DNA from: CAZJHD01 sp964545855
GTDB lineage: Bacteria > Planctomycetota > UBA1135 > JACQFD01
DNA length: 64,000 nucleotides
Assembly: GCA_964545855.1 (NCBI GenBank)
Contig: CAZJHD010000019.1
Location: 1-64,000, forward strand
Reading direction: 5' to 3'
In this document: positions 50,650 through 59,342 of the stretch, in pieces
Position numbering within the stretch: the stretch's first letter is position 1
How the letters are laid out: every line of letters begins with the position of its first letter
Made by a program: the position numbers and the translations under genes
Notes under the pieces: model-generated
What the model was told of the DNA's origin: nothing
Databases searched by the model: none
What the model saw: the letters and a program-made list of their open reading frames with translations, nothing else

Positions 50650-53600
50650 ATGCCCGCGCCCCCCGAGTTCGTCCACCTCCACGTCCACTCGCACTACAGC
50701 CTCCTCGACGGCGCCAACCGGATCGAGGACCTGGTGGAGACGGCCGTGAAGGACGGCCACCGCGCGATCGCGCTCACGGACCACGGCAATCTCTTCGGCG
50801 CGATCGAGCACTACTCGAAGTCGAAGAAGGCGGGCATCAAGCCGATCCTCGGCTGCGAGACCTACGTGGCCCGCAAGTCGCGCCTCGAGCGCGTGGACAA
50901 GGGAGGGAATCCCTACGACCACCTGACGGTCCTCTGCGCCGACCGCGAGGGCTATCAGAACCTCGTGAAGCTCGCGTCCATGGCGTACCTCGAGGGCTAC
51001 CACACGCGCCCGCGCATCGACATGGAGGCGCTCTCCGGGCGAGCGAAGGGTCTCGTCGCGCTCTCGGGCTGTCTCTCCAGCCGCATCAGCCGCTTCTGCC
51101 GCGTGGGCGAGGAGAAGGAGGCGATCCGCGTGGCCGGCGAGATGCAGGACCTCTTCGGGAAGGGCAACTTCTACCTGGAGCTCATGCGCAACGGCATGGA
51201 GCTGCAGAGCCGCGTCACGGAGGCTCTCGTGCGCATCGGGCGGGCCACGGCGATCCCGCTCGTCGCCACGAACGACATCCACTACCTCCGCCACGAGGAT
51301 TGCCGTGCGCAGGACGTGCTCCTCTGCATCAACACGGGAGCGACGGTCCAGCAGGAGAAGCGGTTCAAGATGGACTGCGACACGCTCTACTTCCGCACCC
51401 GAGCGGAGATGGCGGAGATCTTCCGGGACGTCCCCGAAGCCATCACGAACACGGTGGAGGTGGCGGAGCGCTGCAACGTCGAGCTCGAGCTGGGCACCTA
51501 CCGGCTCCCGCAGTTCCGCACGGACTCGGAGGAGACGCAGGAGGCGCTCTTCGATCGGCTCTGCGCCGAAGGCTTCGAGAAGCGCTATCCCGCCGAGTCC
51601 ACGGCGCCCGAGCGGCGGGAGGCGGCGCGCGGCCGCCTCGTCTCGGAGATGAACGTGATCCGGTCGATGGGCTTCGTCGCCTACTTCCTGATCGTCTGGG
51701 ACCTCATCCGCCATGCCCGGGAGAACGGGATCCCCGTGGGGCCGGGTCGCGGGTCGGCGGCGGGCTCCGTCGTTGCCTACGTGCTCTGGGTCACGGACAT
51801 CGACCCGCTGCGCTACGACCTCCTCTTCGAGCGCTTCCTCAATCCGGACCGGATCTCGATGCCGGACATCGACATCGACTTCTGCATGGAGAACCGGGGT
51901 CGGATGATCGAGTACGCGAAGAAGCGCTATGGATCCGACTGCGTCTCCCAGATCGTCTCCTTCTCGGCGCTGAAGGCGAAGGCCGCCCTACGCGACGTGG
52001 GACGCGCGCTCGACATCCCGCTCGCGGACGTGAATCGCATCGCCATGAAGATCCCGGAAGGGCCGAACGTCGCGCTCGCGAAGTGCATCGCGGAGAGCGA
52101 CGACCTGTCGGCCTTCCAGCGCGAGGATCGATTCTCTGATCTCTTCGACATCGCGCAGACCGTCGAGGGGCTCAATCGTCACGCGACGGTGCACGCGGCC
52201 GGCGTCGTCATCTCCGACGTCCCGCTCGACACGGTCGTCCCGCTCTACCGATCGGGCGACGACGTGATGACGCAGTACGACATGGAGTCGCTGGAGAAGG
52301 TCGGCCTGCTGAAGATGGACTTCCTCGGGCTCCGCACGCTCACGATCCTGGAGAAGGCGCGCGAGCTGGTGCGTCTTCGCACGGGAGAGGCGCCGGACCT
52401 CGAGCACCTGGAGCTCGACGACGCGAAGACCTACGACCTCCTCTCCTGCGGCCGGACGCTCGGCATCTTCCAACTCGAATCGGAAGGGATGCGGCGCCTC
52501 CTGTCCCGGCTGAAGCCCAACCGGTTCGAGGACATCATCGCCGTCCTCGCGCTCTACCGTCCGGGCCCTCTCGGCATGGGGATGCACGACATCTACGCCG
52601 ACCGGAAGAACGGGCTCCAGGAGGTGGAGTACCCCGAAGCGCGCACGGAGCCGATCCTGCGGGAGACCTACGGGGTCATCGTCTACCAGGAGCAGGTCAT
52701 GCGGATCGCGAACCAGGTCGCGGGGCTCACGCTCGCGCAGGCCGACACGCTCCGCAAGGCGATGGGCAAGAAGAACACGGTCCTGATGGCGGAGTTCGAG
52801 AAGAGCTTCGTCGACGGGAGCGTGGCGAACGGCGTCGCGCGCGACCGCGCACAGCAGCTCTGGCAGCTCGTCGTGAAGTTCGCCGAGTACGGGTTCAACA
52901 AGTCGCACACGGCCGCCTACGCCGTCCTCACCTATCGCACGGCCTGGCTGAAGGCGAACCACCCCGTCGAATTCTTCGCCGCGAACATGACCTGCGAGGC
53001 GAACGACACCGACAAGGTGAAGGAGTTCGTCGACGACGCGCGCCGCATGGGCATCTCGGTGCTCGGCCCCGACGTGAATCGCTCCGATCGCGACTTCGGC
53101 GTCGAAGCGCTGCCGGACGCGACCTGGGGCATCCGCTACGGCCTCGCCGCGATCAAGGGCCTCGGGCTGCGCGCGACGGACGAGATCGTGGCGGCGCGCC
53201 GGCGCCTAGGCCGGTTCCGATCTCCGGGCCACCTCGCCGAATGGGTCGAGCCGGGGATCCTCAACCGGGCCGCGCTCGAAGCCCTCGTGAGCGCGGGTGC
53301 CTTCGACTTCACAGCCGTCGAGCGAGGTCGCCTCGTCTCCCTCCTCGCAACCTCGATGGCACAGGCGGCGTCGGCGCAGTCGGATCGCCGCGTGGGCCAG
53401 GGGAATCTCTTCGGCTCCCTCGAGCCGGAGACCTCCGGCGGCGCCGGAGCCGCTCCCCTCCCCGAGGCGAAGGACGGGACGCCCGTCTGGACTCCCCTCG
53501 AGCGCCTGGCGCACGAGAAGACCGCCCTCGGCTTCTACCTGACGGGCCACCCGATGGAGCGCCTCGACGCACTGCTCCGAGGCATCGGCGTGCGATCGCT

Positions 53601-54141
53601 CTCGGAGCTCGGCCCGCTGGCGCCGGAGGCTCCCGTCCTCGTGGCCGGCACGGTCACGGGCTTGCGCGAGCACCGCGTCCGCACGGGGCGTTCGGTGGGC
53701 CAGCTCATGGCGCGTTTCCGGCTCGAAGACCTGAGCGGGAGCACCGCGGTGACCTGCTTCGCGCGGACCTATGCCGAATGCTCCGAGATCCTGGCGACGG
53801 ACGGAGCCGTCATCACGCTCCGCGGGAAGAAGGACCAGCGCAGCGAGGACGTCTCCATCCTGGCGGAGCGCGTGGAGCTCGCCGAGCGCACGCTCGCCGA
53901 GTTCGACGGGGGCGTCTCGATCCGACTGCGCGCCGACGAGATCGACCGCCTGGAGCTTCTCCTGGAGGGTGTGCGGGAGCTGCCGGGGCCGGCGCTCCTG
54001 CTCCTCGACATCGAGGACGAGGACCGGGCCACCTGGCGCGTGCGCGCGGACGATTCGCTGCGCGTCGCGCCGGGCGCCGCCCTGAGCGCCACGGTGGAGT
54101 CTCTCCTGGGGCCCGCGCGCCTCCAGATGGTCCGATTCTGA
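50650..54141 (+). CDS. dnaE: DNA polymerase III alpha subunit
   Basis: A 1163-aa DnaE, the replicative polymerase. It has the PHP domain (EFVHLHVHSHYSLLDG, IALTDHGNLFG), the palm with catalytic carboxylates in PDIDIDF (Asp about 406, 408, 410), GPGRGSAAGSVVAYVL, FNKSHTAAYAVL, tandem HhH motifs (GIRYGLAAIKGLG), a beta-clamp-binding QGNLF (residues 917-921), and a C-terminal OB domain (VLVAGTVTGLREHRVR, VTCFARTYAEC). The PHP metal residues look intact. ATG 50650 was chosen; a GTG two codons upstream (50644) is possible. The 174-bp gap before it holds small GC hairpins but no gene that I can see. Confidence 0.97.
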   Translation: MPAPPEFVHLHVHSHYSLLDGANRIEDLVETAVKDGHRAIALTDHGNLFGAIEHYSKSKKAGIKPILGCETYVARKSRLERVDKGGNPYDHLTVLCADREGYQNLVKLASMAYLEGYHTRPRIDMEALSGRAKGLVALSGCLSSRISRFCRVGEEKEAIRVAGEMQDLFGKGNFYLELMRNGMELQSRVTEALVRIGRATAIPLVATNDIHYLRHEDCRAQDVLLCINTGATVQQEKRFKMDCDTLYFRTRAEMAEIFRDVPEAITNTVEVAERCNVELELGTYRLPQFRTDSEETQEALFDRLCAEGFEKRYPAESTAPERREAARGRLVSEMNVIRSMGFVAYFLIVWDLIRHARENGIPVGPGRGSAAGSVVAYVLWVTDIDPLRYDLLFERFLNPDRISMPDIDIDFCMENRGRMIEYAKKRYGSDCVSQIVSFSALKAKAALRDVGRALDIPLADVNRIAMKIPEGPNVALAKCIAESDDLSAFQREDRFSDLFDIAQTVEGLNRHATVHAAGVVISDVPLDTVVPLYRSGDDVMTQYDMESLEKVGLLKMDFLGLRTLTILEKARELVRLRTGEAPDLEHLELDDAKTYDLLSCGRTLGIFQLESEGMRRLLSRLKPNRFEDIIAVLALYRPGPLGMGMHDIYADRKNGLQEVEYPEARTEPILRETYGVIVYQEQVMRIANQVAGLTLAQADTLRKAMGKKNTVLMAEFEKSFVDGSVANGVARDRAQQLWQLVVKFAEYGFNKSHTAAYAVLTYRTAWLKANHPVEFFAANMTCEANDTDKVKEFVDDARRMGISVLGPDVNRSDRDFGVEALPDATWGIRYGLAAIKGLGLRATDEIVAARRRLGRFRSPGHLAEWVEPGILNRAALEALVSAGAFDFTAVERGRLVSLLATSMAQAASAQSDRRVGQGNLFGSLEPETSGGAGAAPLPEAKDGTPVWTPLERLAHEKTALGFYLTGHPMERLDALLRGIGVRSLSELGPLAPEAPVLVAGTVTGLREHRVRTGRSVGQLMARFRLEDLSGSTAVTCFARTYAECSEILATDGAVITLRGKKDQRSEDVSILAERVELAERTLAEFDGGVSIRLRADEIDRLELLLEGVRELPGPALLLLDIEDEDRATWRVRADDSLRVAPGAALSATVESLLGPARLQMVRF

Positions 54142-54234
54142 GGGCAGGGAGGTTCTGAGGGAATCGCCGCCGCTGGCCCGAGGCCGCGCGAGAGCGAGCG
54201 AGGCAAGGTGAGGCGAGGCGATGCGCGACGACGA

Positions 54235-54255
54235 CGCAACTCATGGAGAGTTGCG
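54235..54255 (+). terminator. Hairpin downstream of dnaE (terminator candidate)
   Basis: An 8-bp perfect stem, 54235-54242 (CGCAACTC) with 54248-54255 (GAGTTGCG), and a 5-nt loop ATGGA, 94 nt after the dnaE stop. There is no T run after it, so intrinsic termination is only possible, not shown. Confidence 0.45.
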
Positions 54256-54402
54256 GAGGAGGAGCAACGAAGCCGCAGCCGGCGGTCGCCCGGCGCCGAT
54301 TCTCTCACGACCACATCGCGTGCTGCGCCCGCGACCCAACGGTGAACCGTTCCGAGAAGCGTCGTGCGGCGGGCGCCGGCGCGCGAGCAGTAGCTCAGGG
54401 GC

Positions 54403-54423
54403 CGCGGGCGACCGGAACCCGCG
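54403..54423 (-). terminator. Hairpin downstream of rplQ (terminator candidate)
   Basis: A 6-bp stem, CGCGGG 54403-54408 with CCCGCG 54418-54423, and a 9-nt loop. It begins about 20 nt after the rplQ stop on the transcribed strand, where the ribosomal operon should end. It has no T tract. Confidence 0.35.
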
Positions 54424-54442
54424 CCACGGCCCGCCCGGGCGC

Positions 54443-54910
54443 TCAGCCGCTCGCGAGCTCCTTCTTCGGCGCCCGCTTCCGCGCCGGCTTCTTCGCGTCT
54501 CCCGCGTCCGCCGCATCCAGGACCGGGACCGGCTCGGCATCGGCCTTGGGCGTGCGCTCGACGAGCTCCAGGATCGCGCGCGGGGCGTTGTCCCCGAGCC
54601 GGCGCTTCCCGAGCTTGAGGATGCGCGTGTAGCCGCCCTTGCGCTCCGCGAAACGAGGCCCCAACACGTCGAAGAGCTTCTTCACGACGGTCTTGTTGGG
54701 GATCCTCGCCATCGCGATTCGGATGCGGTGAAGGTCGCGCTTCTTCGCGAGCGTGATGAGCCGCTCGGCCGCAGGGCGGAACTCCTTCGCCTTCGCGACC
54801 GTCGTGACGATGCGCTCGTGCGTGAAGAGCGCCGAGAGGAGGTTCCTGCCGAGCGCTTTCTTGTGGGCGGACGTGCGACCGAGCGCACGGCCGCGGACGA
54901 GGTGACGCAT
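54443..54910 (-). CDS. rplQ: Ribosomal protein bL17
   Basis: A 155-aa large-subunit protein: MRHLVRGRALGRTSAHKKAL, then NLLSALFTHERIVTTVAKAK and RIPNKTVVKKLFDVLGPRFA, GGYTRILKLGKRRLGDNAP. About 35 C-terminal residues beyond the usual end (DAEPVPVLDAADAGDAKKPA, then a Lys/Arg/Ala-rich tail) form a flexible extension. It follows rpoA by 128 bp, the conserved alpha-operon order, and is the last gene of the block. Confidence 0.97.
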   Translation of the reverse strand: MRHLVRGRALGRTSAHKKALGRNLLSALFTHERIVTTVAKAKEFRPAAERLITLAKKRDLHRIRIAMARIPNKTVVKKLFDVLGPRFAERKGGYTRILKLGKRRLGDNAPRAILELVERTPKADAEPVPVLDAADAGDAKKPARKRAPKKELASG

Positions 54911-55038
54911 GATGGGGACTCGGAGTCGCGGGCTACGGAATCGGGTACTTGTTTCGGACGCTACCCCAGAGGCGGGGTGCTAGGGCGCGGACCTGTCGGG
55001 CGTCCGCCGCATCTGGCGCAGACGTGGCTCGGCGCCGA

Positions 55039-56049
55039 TCAGGCGTTCTCCGGAGCCATCCCCAGCGAGAGCCCCACTTCGGCGAGCTTCTTCTGGATCT
55101 CCGTCAGGGTCGATCCCTTGAAGCCCTTCAGCGCCTCCATCTCCTCTTCCGTGCGGCGCACGAGATCGCCGACGGTGTGGATGCCCTCGGCTTCGAGCAT
55201 GGATCCGGCGCGCGACGAGAGGTGGAGCTCGGCGATCGGCTTGCTGAACTGCTCGTCGATCGCGCTGCTGATGTTCGCCGCATCGGTCGCCGCCGACTCG
55301 AAGGCGCGCAGCTCCTCGGCGACGAGGGCGGTCTCGCGATCCTCGAAGTACTGGATGAAGGGGTTCAGGTGCTTGCGGTAGATCTTGCTCGCCTCGACGA
55401 GCGCCATCTCCGGCGACACCGTTCCGTCGCTCCAGATCTCGAGGACGAGCTTGTCGTAGTTCGTGATCTCGCCGACGCGCGTGCTCTCGACGGTGTACTT
55501 CACGCGGTAGATGGGCGAGTAGATGGCGTCCAGCGGGACGACGCCGAGCTCCGCCTCGCCCTCGAGCCCCTCGTCGGCCGTGATGTATCCGCGGCCGTGG
55601 CGCACGACCATCTCGGCCCGGAAGGTGGCCGAATTCGTGAGCGTTGCGATGTGGCTGTCACCGTTCACGATCTCGGTGTTGTGATCGCAGATGACGTCCT
55701 TGCCGGTGATCTCGCCGGGACCCTTCTTCTCGATCCGGATCGTCGCCGGGCCGTCCGAGTGGAGACGGACGCGAAGCCGCTTCACGTTGATGACGATGTC
55801 GGTGATGTCCTCGAGGACGCCCGGGATCGTCGAGAATTCGTGGACCACGCCATCGACCTTCAGCGACGTGACGGCGGAGCCCTCGATGGACGAGAGCAGC
55901 ACGCGCCGCAGCCCATTCCCGATCGTGGCGCCATAGCCACGCTGGAAGGGCGCGGCGACGAACCTGCCGTACGTCTCGGGATTCGTTCCCTCGACGTTCT
56001 CGCGGACGACTCGGGTCGGGAGTTCGAAGTTCCGCCAACGGATACGCAT
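55039..56049 (-). CDS. rpoA: RNA polymerase alpha subunit
   Basis: A 336-aa alpha subunit. The N-terminal domain assembles RNAP (GYGATIGNGLRRVLLSSIEG; FSTIPGVLEDITDIVINVKR; LEIWSDGTVSPEMALVEASK). The C-terminal domain (IAELHLSSRAGSMLEAEGIH, MEALKGFKGSTLTEIQKKL) contacts UP elements and activators. The protein opens MRIRWRNFELPTRVVREN and has KHLNPFIQYFEDRE, features I associate with Planctomycetota alpha subunits. It is separated from rpsD by an unusually long 206-bp spacer containing a hairpin. Confidence 0.98.
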   Translation of the reverse strand: MRIRWRNFELPTRVVRENVEGTNPETYGRFVAAPFQRGYGATIGNGLRRVLLSSIEGSAVTSLKVDGVVHEFSTIPGVLEDITDIVINVKRLRVRLHSDGPATIRIEKKGPGEITGKDVICDHNTEIVNGDSHIATLTNSATFRAEMVVRHGRGYITADEGLEGEAELGVVPLDAIYSPIYRVKYTVESTRVGEITNYDKLVLEIWSDGTVSPEMALVEASKIYRKHLNPFIQYFEDRETALVAEELRAFESAATDAANISSAIDEQFSKPIAELHLSSRAGSMLEAEGIHTVGDLVRRTEEEMEALKGFKGSTLTEIQKKLAEVGLSLGMAPENA

Positions 56050-56102
56050 CGTTCAGTGGCTCGTGGCTAGTGTTCCGAAAAGGATCGTTCGAATCGGGCG
56101 CG

Positions 56103-56128
56103 GCCGCATCTCGAGCTCGACATGCGGC
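56103..56128 (-). promoter_or_regulatory. Hairpin in the rpsD-rpoA spacer
   Basis: GCCGCAT (56103-56109) pairs with ATGCGGC (56122-56128). Inside, after a C-C mismatch, the palindrome TCGAGCTCGA can continue the stem. It sits 54 nt before the rpoA start on the transcribed strand. It may be a ribosomal-protein autoregulatory leader or an RNA-processing site; the function is inferred only. Confidence 0.4.
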
Positions 56129-56255
56129 GGTCGCATCGAGGGCCCTCGCCGAGCGCGCTGGACGCGCGGGTCGGCGTCGTGGCGGCCTCGGGTCGAAGGT
56201 TCGTGCGGCAGTGTGCGGTGCGGAAGGAGCGGGTCCGTCGGTCGGGGTCTCGGGA

Positions 56256-56882
56256 CTACTTCGAGAGGAGCTCGACGATGAGCTGCTCCTTGATCGGATG
56301 CATCACGTCCTCGCGGCGCGGCAGGGCGACGACCCTCGTGACGAGCGTCTCCCGATCGACTTGCAGCCATGCAGGGATGCTCTGGCTGCGGTTCACCTCG
56401 ACGGCCTCGCGCACGACCTTCTTCGTCCGCTCGCGATCCTGAGGGACGATCGCGTCTCCGGCACGCACGAGGAACGACGGGACCGTCACGCGTCGGCCGT
56501 TCACTTGGAAGTGGCCGTGCACGATCAGCTGGCGAGCCTGATTGCGGGAGAGCGCGAGTCCCGCCGCGAGGATCACGTTGTCGAGCCGCCGCTCGAGGAA
56601 CACGAGCATGGCCTCGCCGGTGTTGCCCGGCTGTCGTTCCGCGCGAGCGAACACGAGTCGGAAGTTGCGCTCGTAGAGGCCGTAGATCCTCTTGAGCTTC
56701 TGCTTCTCGCGGAGCTGGAGGCCGTACTCCGAGACCTTCGAACGCCGCGCCGAGTGCTCGCCGGGCGGGTAGTCGCGCTTGTCGATGGCGCACTTGTTCG
56801 TGAAGCAGCGCTGCCCCTTGAGGAAGAGCTTCATGCCCTCGCGGCGACAGAGCTTGCAGACGTTGCCTGTGAATCGACCCAT
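56256..56882 (-). CDS. rpsD: Ribosomal protein uS4 (zinc-binding form)
   Basis: A 208-aa small-subunit assembly protein. The N-terminus has four Cys (CKLCRREG and CFTNKCAIDKR), the C+ zinc-binding form. The S4 RNA-binding motif follows (RRLDNVILAAGLALSRNQAR; LIVHGHFQVNGRRVTVPSFL). It is a primary 16S rRNA binder and, in other bacteria, represses its own operon. It lies between rpsK and rpoA as usual. Confidence 0.98.
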   Translation of the reverse strand: MGRFTGNVCKLCRREGMKLFLKGQRCFTNKCAIDKRDYPPGEHSARRSKVSEYGLQLREKQKLKRIYGLYERNFRLVFARAERQPGNTGEAMLVFLERRLDNVILAAGLALSRNQARQLIVHGHFQVNGRRVTVPSFLVRAGDAIVPQDRERTKKVVREAVEVNRSQSIPAWLQVDRETLVTRVVALPRREDVMHPIKEQLIVELLSK

Positions 56883-56987
56883 GAATGCCGGATTCCTGCT
56901 GGTGGCGGTCTCGAGATGGATGTACGGGGCGGAGAGCGAGTCGCGGGTTCGGAGGGCGGTGCGTGACTCGGCGTCGTGGACGGTCGG

Positions 56988-57440
56988 TCAGACGCGACGC
57001 CGCTTGCGCGGGCGGCAGCCGTTGTGGGGAAGCGGGGTCACGTCCTCGATCGTGAGGACGCGAAGACCCGAGGCCTGGAGCGAGCGGACAGCGCTCTCGC
57101 GGCCGGAACCCGGCCCCTTCACGCGCACGTCCACTTCCTTCACGCCGAACTTGAGCGCAGCGCTCGCTGCCTGCTCGGCCGCTCGCTGCGCCGCGAAGGG
57201 CGTGCTCTTGCGGGATCCGGTGTAGCCGATCGTGCCGGCGCTGCCCCAGCTGAGAACGTCGCCGTTCGGATCGGTGATCGTGACGATCGTGTTGTTGAAG
57301 GTGGACTGGACGTGCGCGATCGCCTTCGCGACGGCGCGCTTCACCTTCTTGCGCGGACCCGATTCGGTCTTGGGCGCGGCCGGCGCGGAGCCGGTTTCGC
57401 CGCCGGCGGCCGCTTCCGTCTTGGGATTCTCTTCTGCCAT
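56988..57440 (-). CDS. rpsK: Ribosomal protein uS11
   Basis: A 150-aa protein. The core (KAIAHVQSTFNNTIVTITDP; GYTGSRKSTPFAAQRAAEQA; PLPHNGCRPRKRRRV) is standard for the 30S platform protein. The first 32 residues (AEENPKTEAAAGGETGSAPA, then a Lys-rich stretch) are a longer, disordered, acidic-to-basic tail than usual. ATG 57440 was chosen; the frame remains open further upstream in the spacer. Confidence 0.97.
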   Translation of the reverse strand: MAEENPKTEAAAGGETGSAPAAPKTESGPRKKVKRAVAKAIAHVQSTFNNTIVTITDPNGDVLSWGSAGTIGYTGSRKSTPFAAQRAAEQAASAALKFGVKEVDVRVKGPGSGRESAVRSLQASGLRVLTIEDVTPLPHNGCRPRKRRRV

Positions 57441-57462
57441 GGGGATCGTCGAGATCGTTCGA

Positions 57463-57482
57463 AGTTCGGAGTTCGGAGTTCG
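57463..57482. repeat. Short tandem repeat (AGTTCGG) in rpsM-rpsK spacer
   Basis: Two full copies of the 7-mer AGTTCGG and a partial third copy lie in the 95-bp spacer between rpsM and rpsK. Probably slippage; no function seen. Confidence 0.6.
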
Positions 57483-57535
57483 TTCTGGGATTCGGAGGTC
57501 GCTGCGATCGGCGCCGTGCCGTCCGCGGGCGGTGG

Positions 57536-57919
57536 CTACTTCTTGATGGTCGCCTGCTTCTTGCCGGCCACCGTCTTCCGCGGTCCCTTGCGCGTGCGCG
57601 CGTTGGACTTGGTGCGCTGGCCGTTCACCGGGAGGCTTCGCCGATGGCGGAGGCCCCGGTAGCACCCGATCTCCTTCAGCCGGTTGATCGACTGCGTGAG
57701 CTGACGACGGAGGTGCCCCTCCACCATGTACTTCTTCTCGATGTGGACGTTCAGGCGCGTGGCGTCCTCTTCCGTCAGCTCGCGCGAGCGGAGCTCCGGA
57801 TTGAGATTCAGCGCCTTGCAGACGTCCGCCGCGGAGGACGGACCGATCCCGTAGATGTACGTGAGGGAGACGATCAGCCGGCGGTCGGCCGGGATGTCAA
57901 CGCCGCAGATTCGGGGCAT
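57536..57919 (-). CDS. rpsM: Ribosomal protein uS13
   Basis: A 127-aa protein of the 30S head that contacts the 50S subunit and P-site tRNA. It has MPRICGVDIPADRRLIVSLT, YIYGIGPSSAADVCKAL, GCYRGLRHRRSLPVNGQRTK and the basic tail NARTRKGPRKT. Length and order are normal. The 185-bp spacer before it (to rpmJ) carries a perfect hairpin close to its start. Confidence 0.98.
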   Translation of the reverse strand: MPRICGVDIPADRRLIVSLTYIYGIGPSSAADVCKALNLNPELRSRELTEEDATRLNVHIEKKYMVEGHLRRQLTQSINRLKEIGCYRGLRHRRSLPVNGQRTKSNARTRKGPRKTVAGKKQATIKK

Positions 57920-57951
57920 TCGTGAAGAGCGGTAGCGTCGGGTCGGGAGTC

Positions 57952-57981
57952 CCCTTCGAGAAGACGATCAGACTCGAAGGG
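57952..57981 (-). promoter_or_regulatory. Leader hairpin upstream of rpsM
   Basis: CCCTTCGAG (57952-57960) and CTCGAAGGG (57973-57981) form a perfect 9-bp stem with a 12-nt loop, 32 nt before the rpsM start codon on the transcribed strand. In other bacteria the rpsM-rpsK-rpsD-rpoA message is repressed by S4 binding to a structured leader, so a regulatory role is plausible but not shown. Confidence 0.45.
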
Positions 57982-58104
57982 AGGGAACGGCGGAGTGAGT
58001 GCGGGAGCTTCTTCGAAGAAACGAGGAGGCGCGGACGGGCAACAGTCGGGGGGCAGGTCTTCGGGGTGCTTCGAACGGACAGGTGTCGCGTCGCCCTTCT
58101 GGCT

Positions 58105-58221
58105 TCACTTCCCCTGGCGCTGCTTGTGGCGCGGATTCTTGCAGATCACGCGCACCACGCCGTGCCGGCGAATGACCTTGCAGTTCTCACAGATGCGGCG
58201 GACGCTGGCTCGGACTTTCAT
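58105..58221 (-). CDS. rpmJ: Ribosomal protein bL36 (zinc-binding form)
   Basis: A 38-aa protein that I read directly from the sequence: MKVRASVRRICENCKVIRRH, then VICKNPRHKQRQGK. The Cys-x2-Cys...Cys-x4-His set is the zinc-bound form of this 50S protein. It lies between infA and rpsM, the conserved position. It is too short for ordinary ORF cut-offs. Confidence 0.97.
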   Translation of the reverse strand: MKVRASVRRICENCKVIRRHGVVRVICKNPRHKQRQGK

Positions 58222-58332
58222 CTCGTGCGGGGATTCGGTGCGGCGTTGGGAACGAGGCCGGAAGTTCGTAGGACGGGAGGAGCGGAGAGCGTGAGAGGCG
58301 GTGATCCGCCTTCGACGGGACGTGCGATCGCC

Positions 58333-58551
58333 TCAGCCCCCGCGGTAGATGATCCGACCCTTGCTCAAGTCGTAGGGCGACATCTCCAGCGTGACCTTGT
58401 CGCCGGGAAGGATGCGGATGAAGTGCATCCGCATCTTCCCGGACACGTGCGCGAGAACGAGGTGACCGTTCTCGAGCTCGCAGCGGAAGCGAGCGTTCGG
58501 CAGTGCCTCGCGCACGATCGCTTCCACCGAGATGGGTTCCGTCTTGGCCAT
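58333..58551 (-). CDS. infA: Translation initiation factor IF-1
   Basis: A 72-aa OB-fold protein that binds the ribosomal A site during initiation. It has EALPNARFRCELENGHLVLA, HVSGKMRMHFIRILPGDKVT and LEMSPYDLSKGRIIYR, all standard. ATG 58551 gives the usual MAK- start; the frame continues upstream without family support. It lies between adk and rpmJ with no map gene before it. Confidence 0.97.
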   Translation of the reverse strand: MAKTEPISVEAIVREALPNARFRCELENGHLVLAHVSGKMRMHFIRILPGDKVTLEMSPYDLSKGRIIYRGG

Positions 58552-58646
58552 AGGAGAGTTGTTTCGAAGTCGACGAGGCGTGGGTCGCGCGCGAGAGCCG
58601 CTCCTTCGTCCGTGGGAATGGGGGTTGGTGGCTCGCAGACCCGAGG

Positions 58647-59330
58647 TCACGACTCGTCGCTCGCCCTCGGCCCGGAGTCTCCGGAGCGGCGGGGAAACAT
58701 GCGGTCGAGGTCGCGAGTCACTGCCGAGATCGGCCGATCCGCCTGGATCGAGCGCAGGACGTCCCGGCTCTTGTAGAAATCGATCACGGGCTGCGTCTGC
58801 TCTCGGTACACGGCCAAACGCTGCTTGATGATCTCGGGCCGATCGTCCTCACGTCGGTACAGGGGCTGGCCACACCGGTCGCAAATCCCCGCCTCCTTGG
58901 GCGGGGCGGAACGCGCATTGTAGGGCGCGCCGCAGCCGCGGCAAATGAGTCTTCCTGCAGCACGCTCGACCAGCTCCTCATCGGCGATCTCGAACTCGAC
59001 CACTCCATCCATCGCGAGGCCTCGTGGCTGGAGGAGCGCCTCGAGCGACTCGGCCTGGGCCGCCGTTCGGGGGAATCCGTCCAAGACGAAGCCCGGCTCC
59101 GCGTCCTGCTTGCGCAACCTCCAATCGACCAAGGAGTTGACGAGGTCGTCGGGCACGAGCCTCCCCGCCTTCATGAACTCCTTGGCCTGCTTTCCGAGAT
59201 CCGTTCCCTCCGCGACGGCAGCGCGGAACAGATCTCCGGTGGAGACGTGCGCGAGCCCGCGGTCCGAAGAAAAGCGCGCCGCTTGGGTGCCCTTTCCGGC
59301 ACCCGGAGGCCCCAGGAAGACGAGCCGCAT
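58647..59330 (-). CDS. adk: Adenylate kinase
   Basis: A 227-aa long-form adenylate kinase (ATP + AMP to 2 ADP). P-loop FLGPPGAGKGTQAARF at the N-terminus, AMP-binding STGDLFRAAV, FVLDGFPRTAAQA, and a zinc-binding LID with four Cys (CRGCG and CDRCG). The last 15 residues are a short Ser/Arg/Asp tail. It follows secY by 12 bp, the classic secY-adk pairing. Confidence 0.97.
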   Translation of the reverse strand: MRLVFLGPPGAGKGTQAARFSSDRGLAHVSTGDLFRAAVAEGTDLGKQAKEFMKAGRLVPDDLVNSLVDWRLRKQDAEPGFVLDGFPRTAAQAESLEALLQPRGLAMDGVVEFEIADEELVERAAGRLICRGCGAPYNARSAPPKEAGICDRCGQPLYRREDDRPEIIKQRLAVYREQTQPVIDFYKSRDVLRSIQADRPISAVTRDLDRMFPRRSGDSGPRASDES

Positions 59331-59342
59331 CCTCCCCCCCGC

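Larger units (their letters stand above)
54142..54442. other. Intergenic region between convergent dnaE and rplQ
   Basis: A 301-bp gap with no convincing coding sequence. It holds two hairpins listed separately and a GAGGCAAGGTGAGGCGAGGC purine/GC run (about 54199-54218). A TAGCTCAGG stretch near 54391 resembles a tRNA D-arm, but the rest of a tRNA is not there. Confidence 0.7.

Noticed and set aside
54385..54450. Possible tRNA (TAGCTCAG motif near 54391)
   Set aside because: Only the D-arm-like octamer fits. There is no matching GAGC on the other side of the arm, no T-arm GTTCRA and no acceptor stem.
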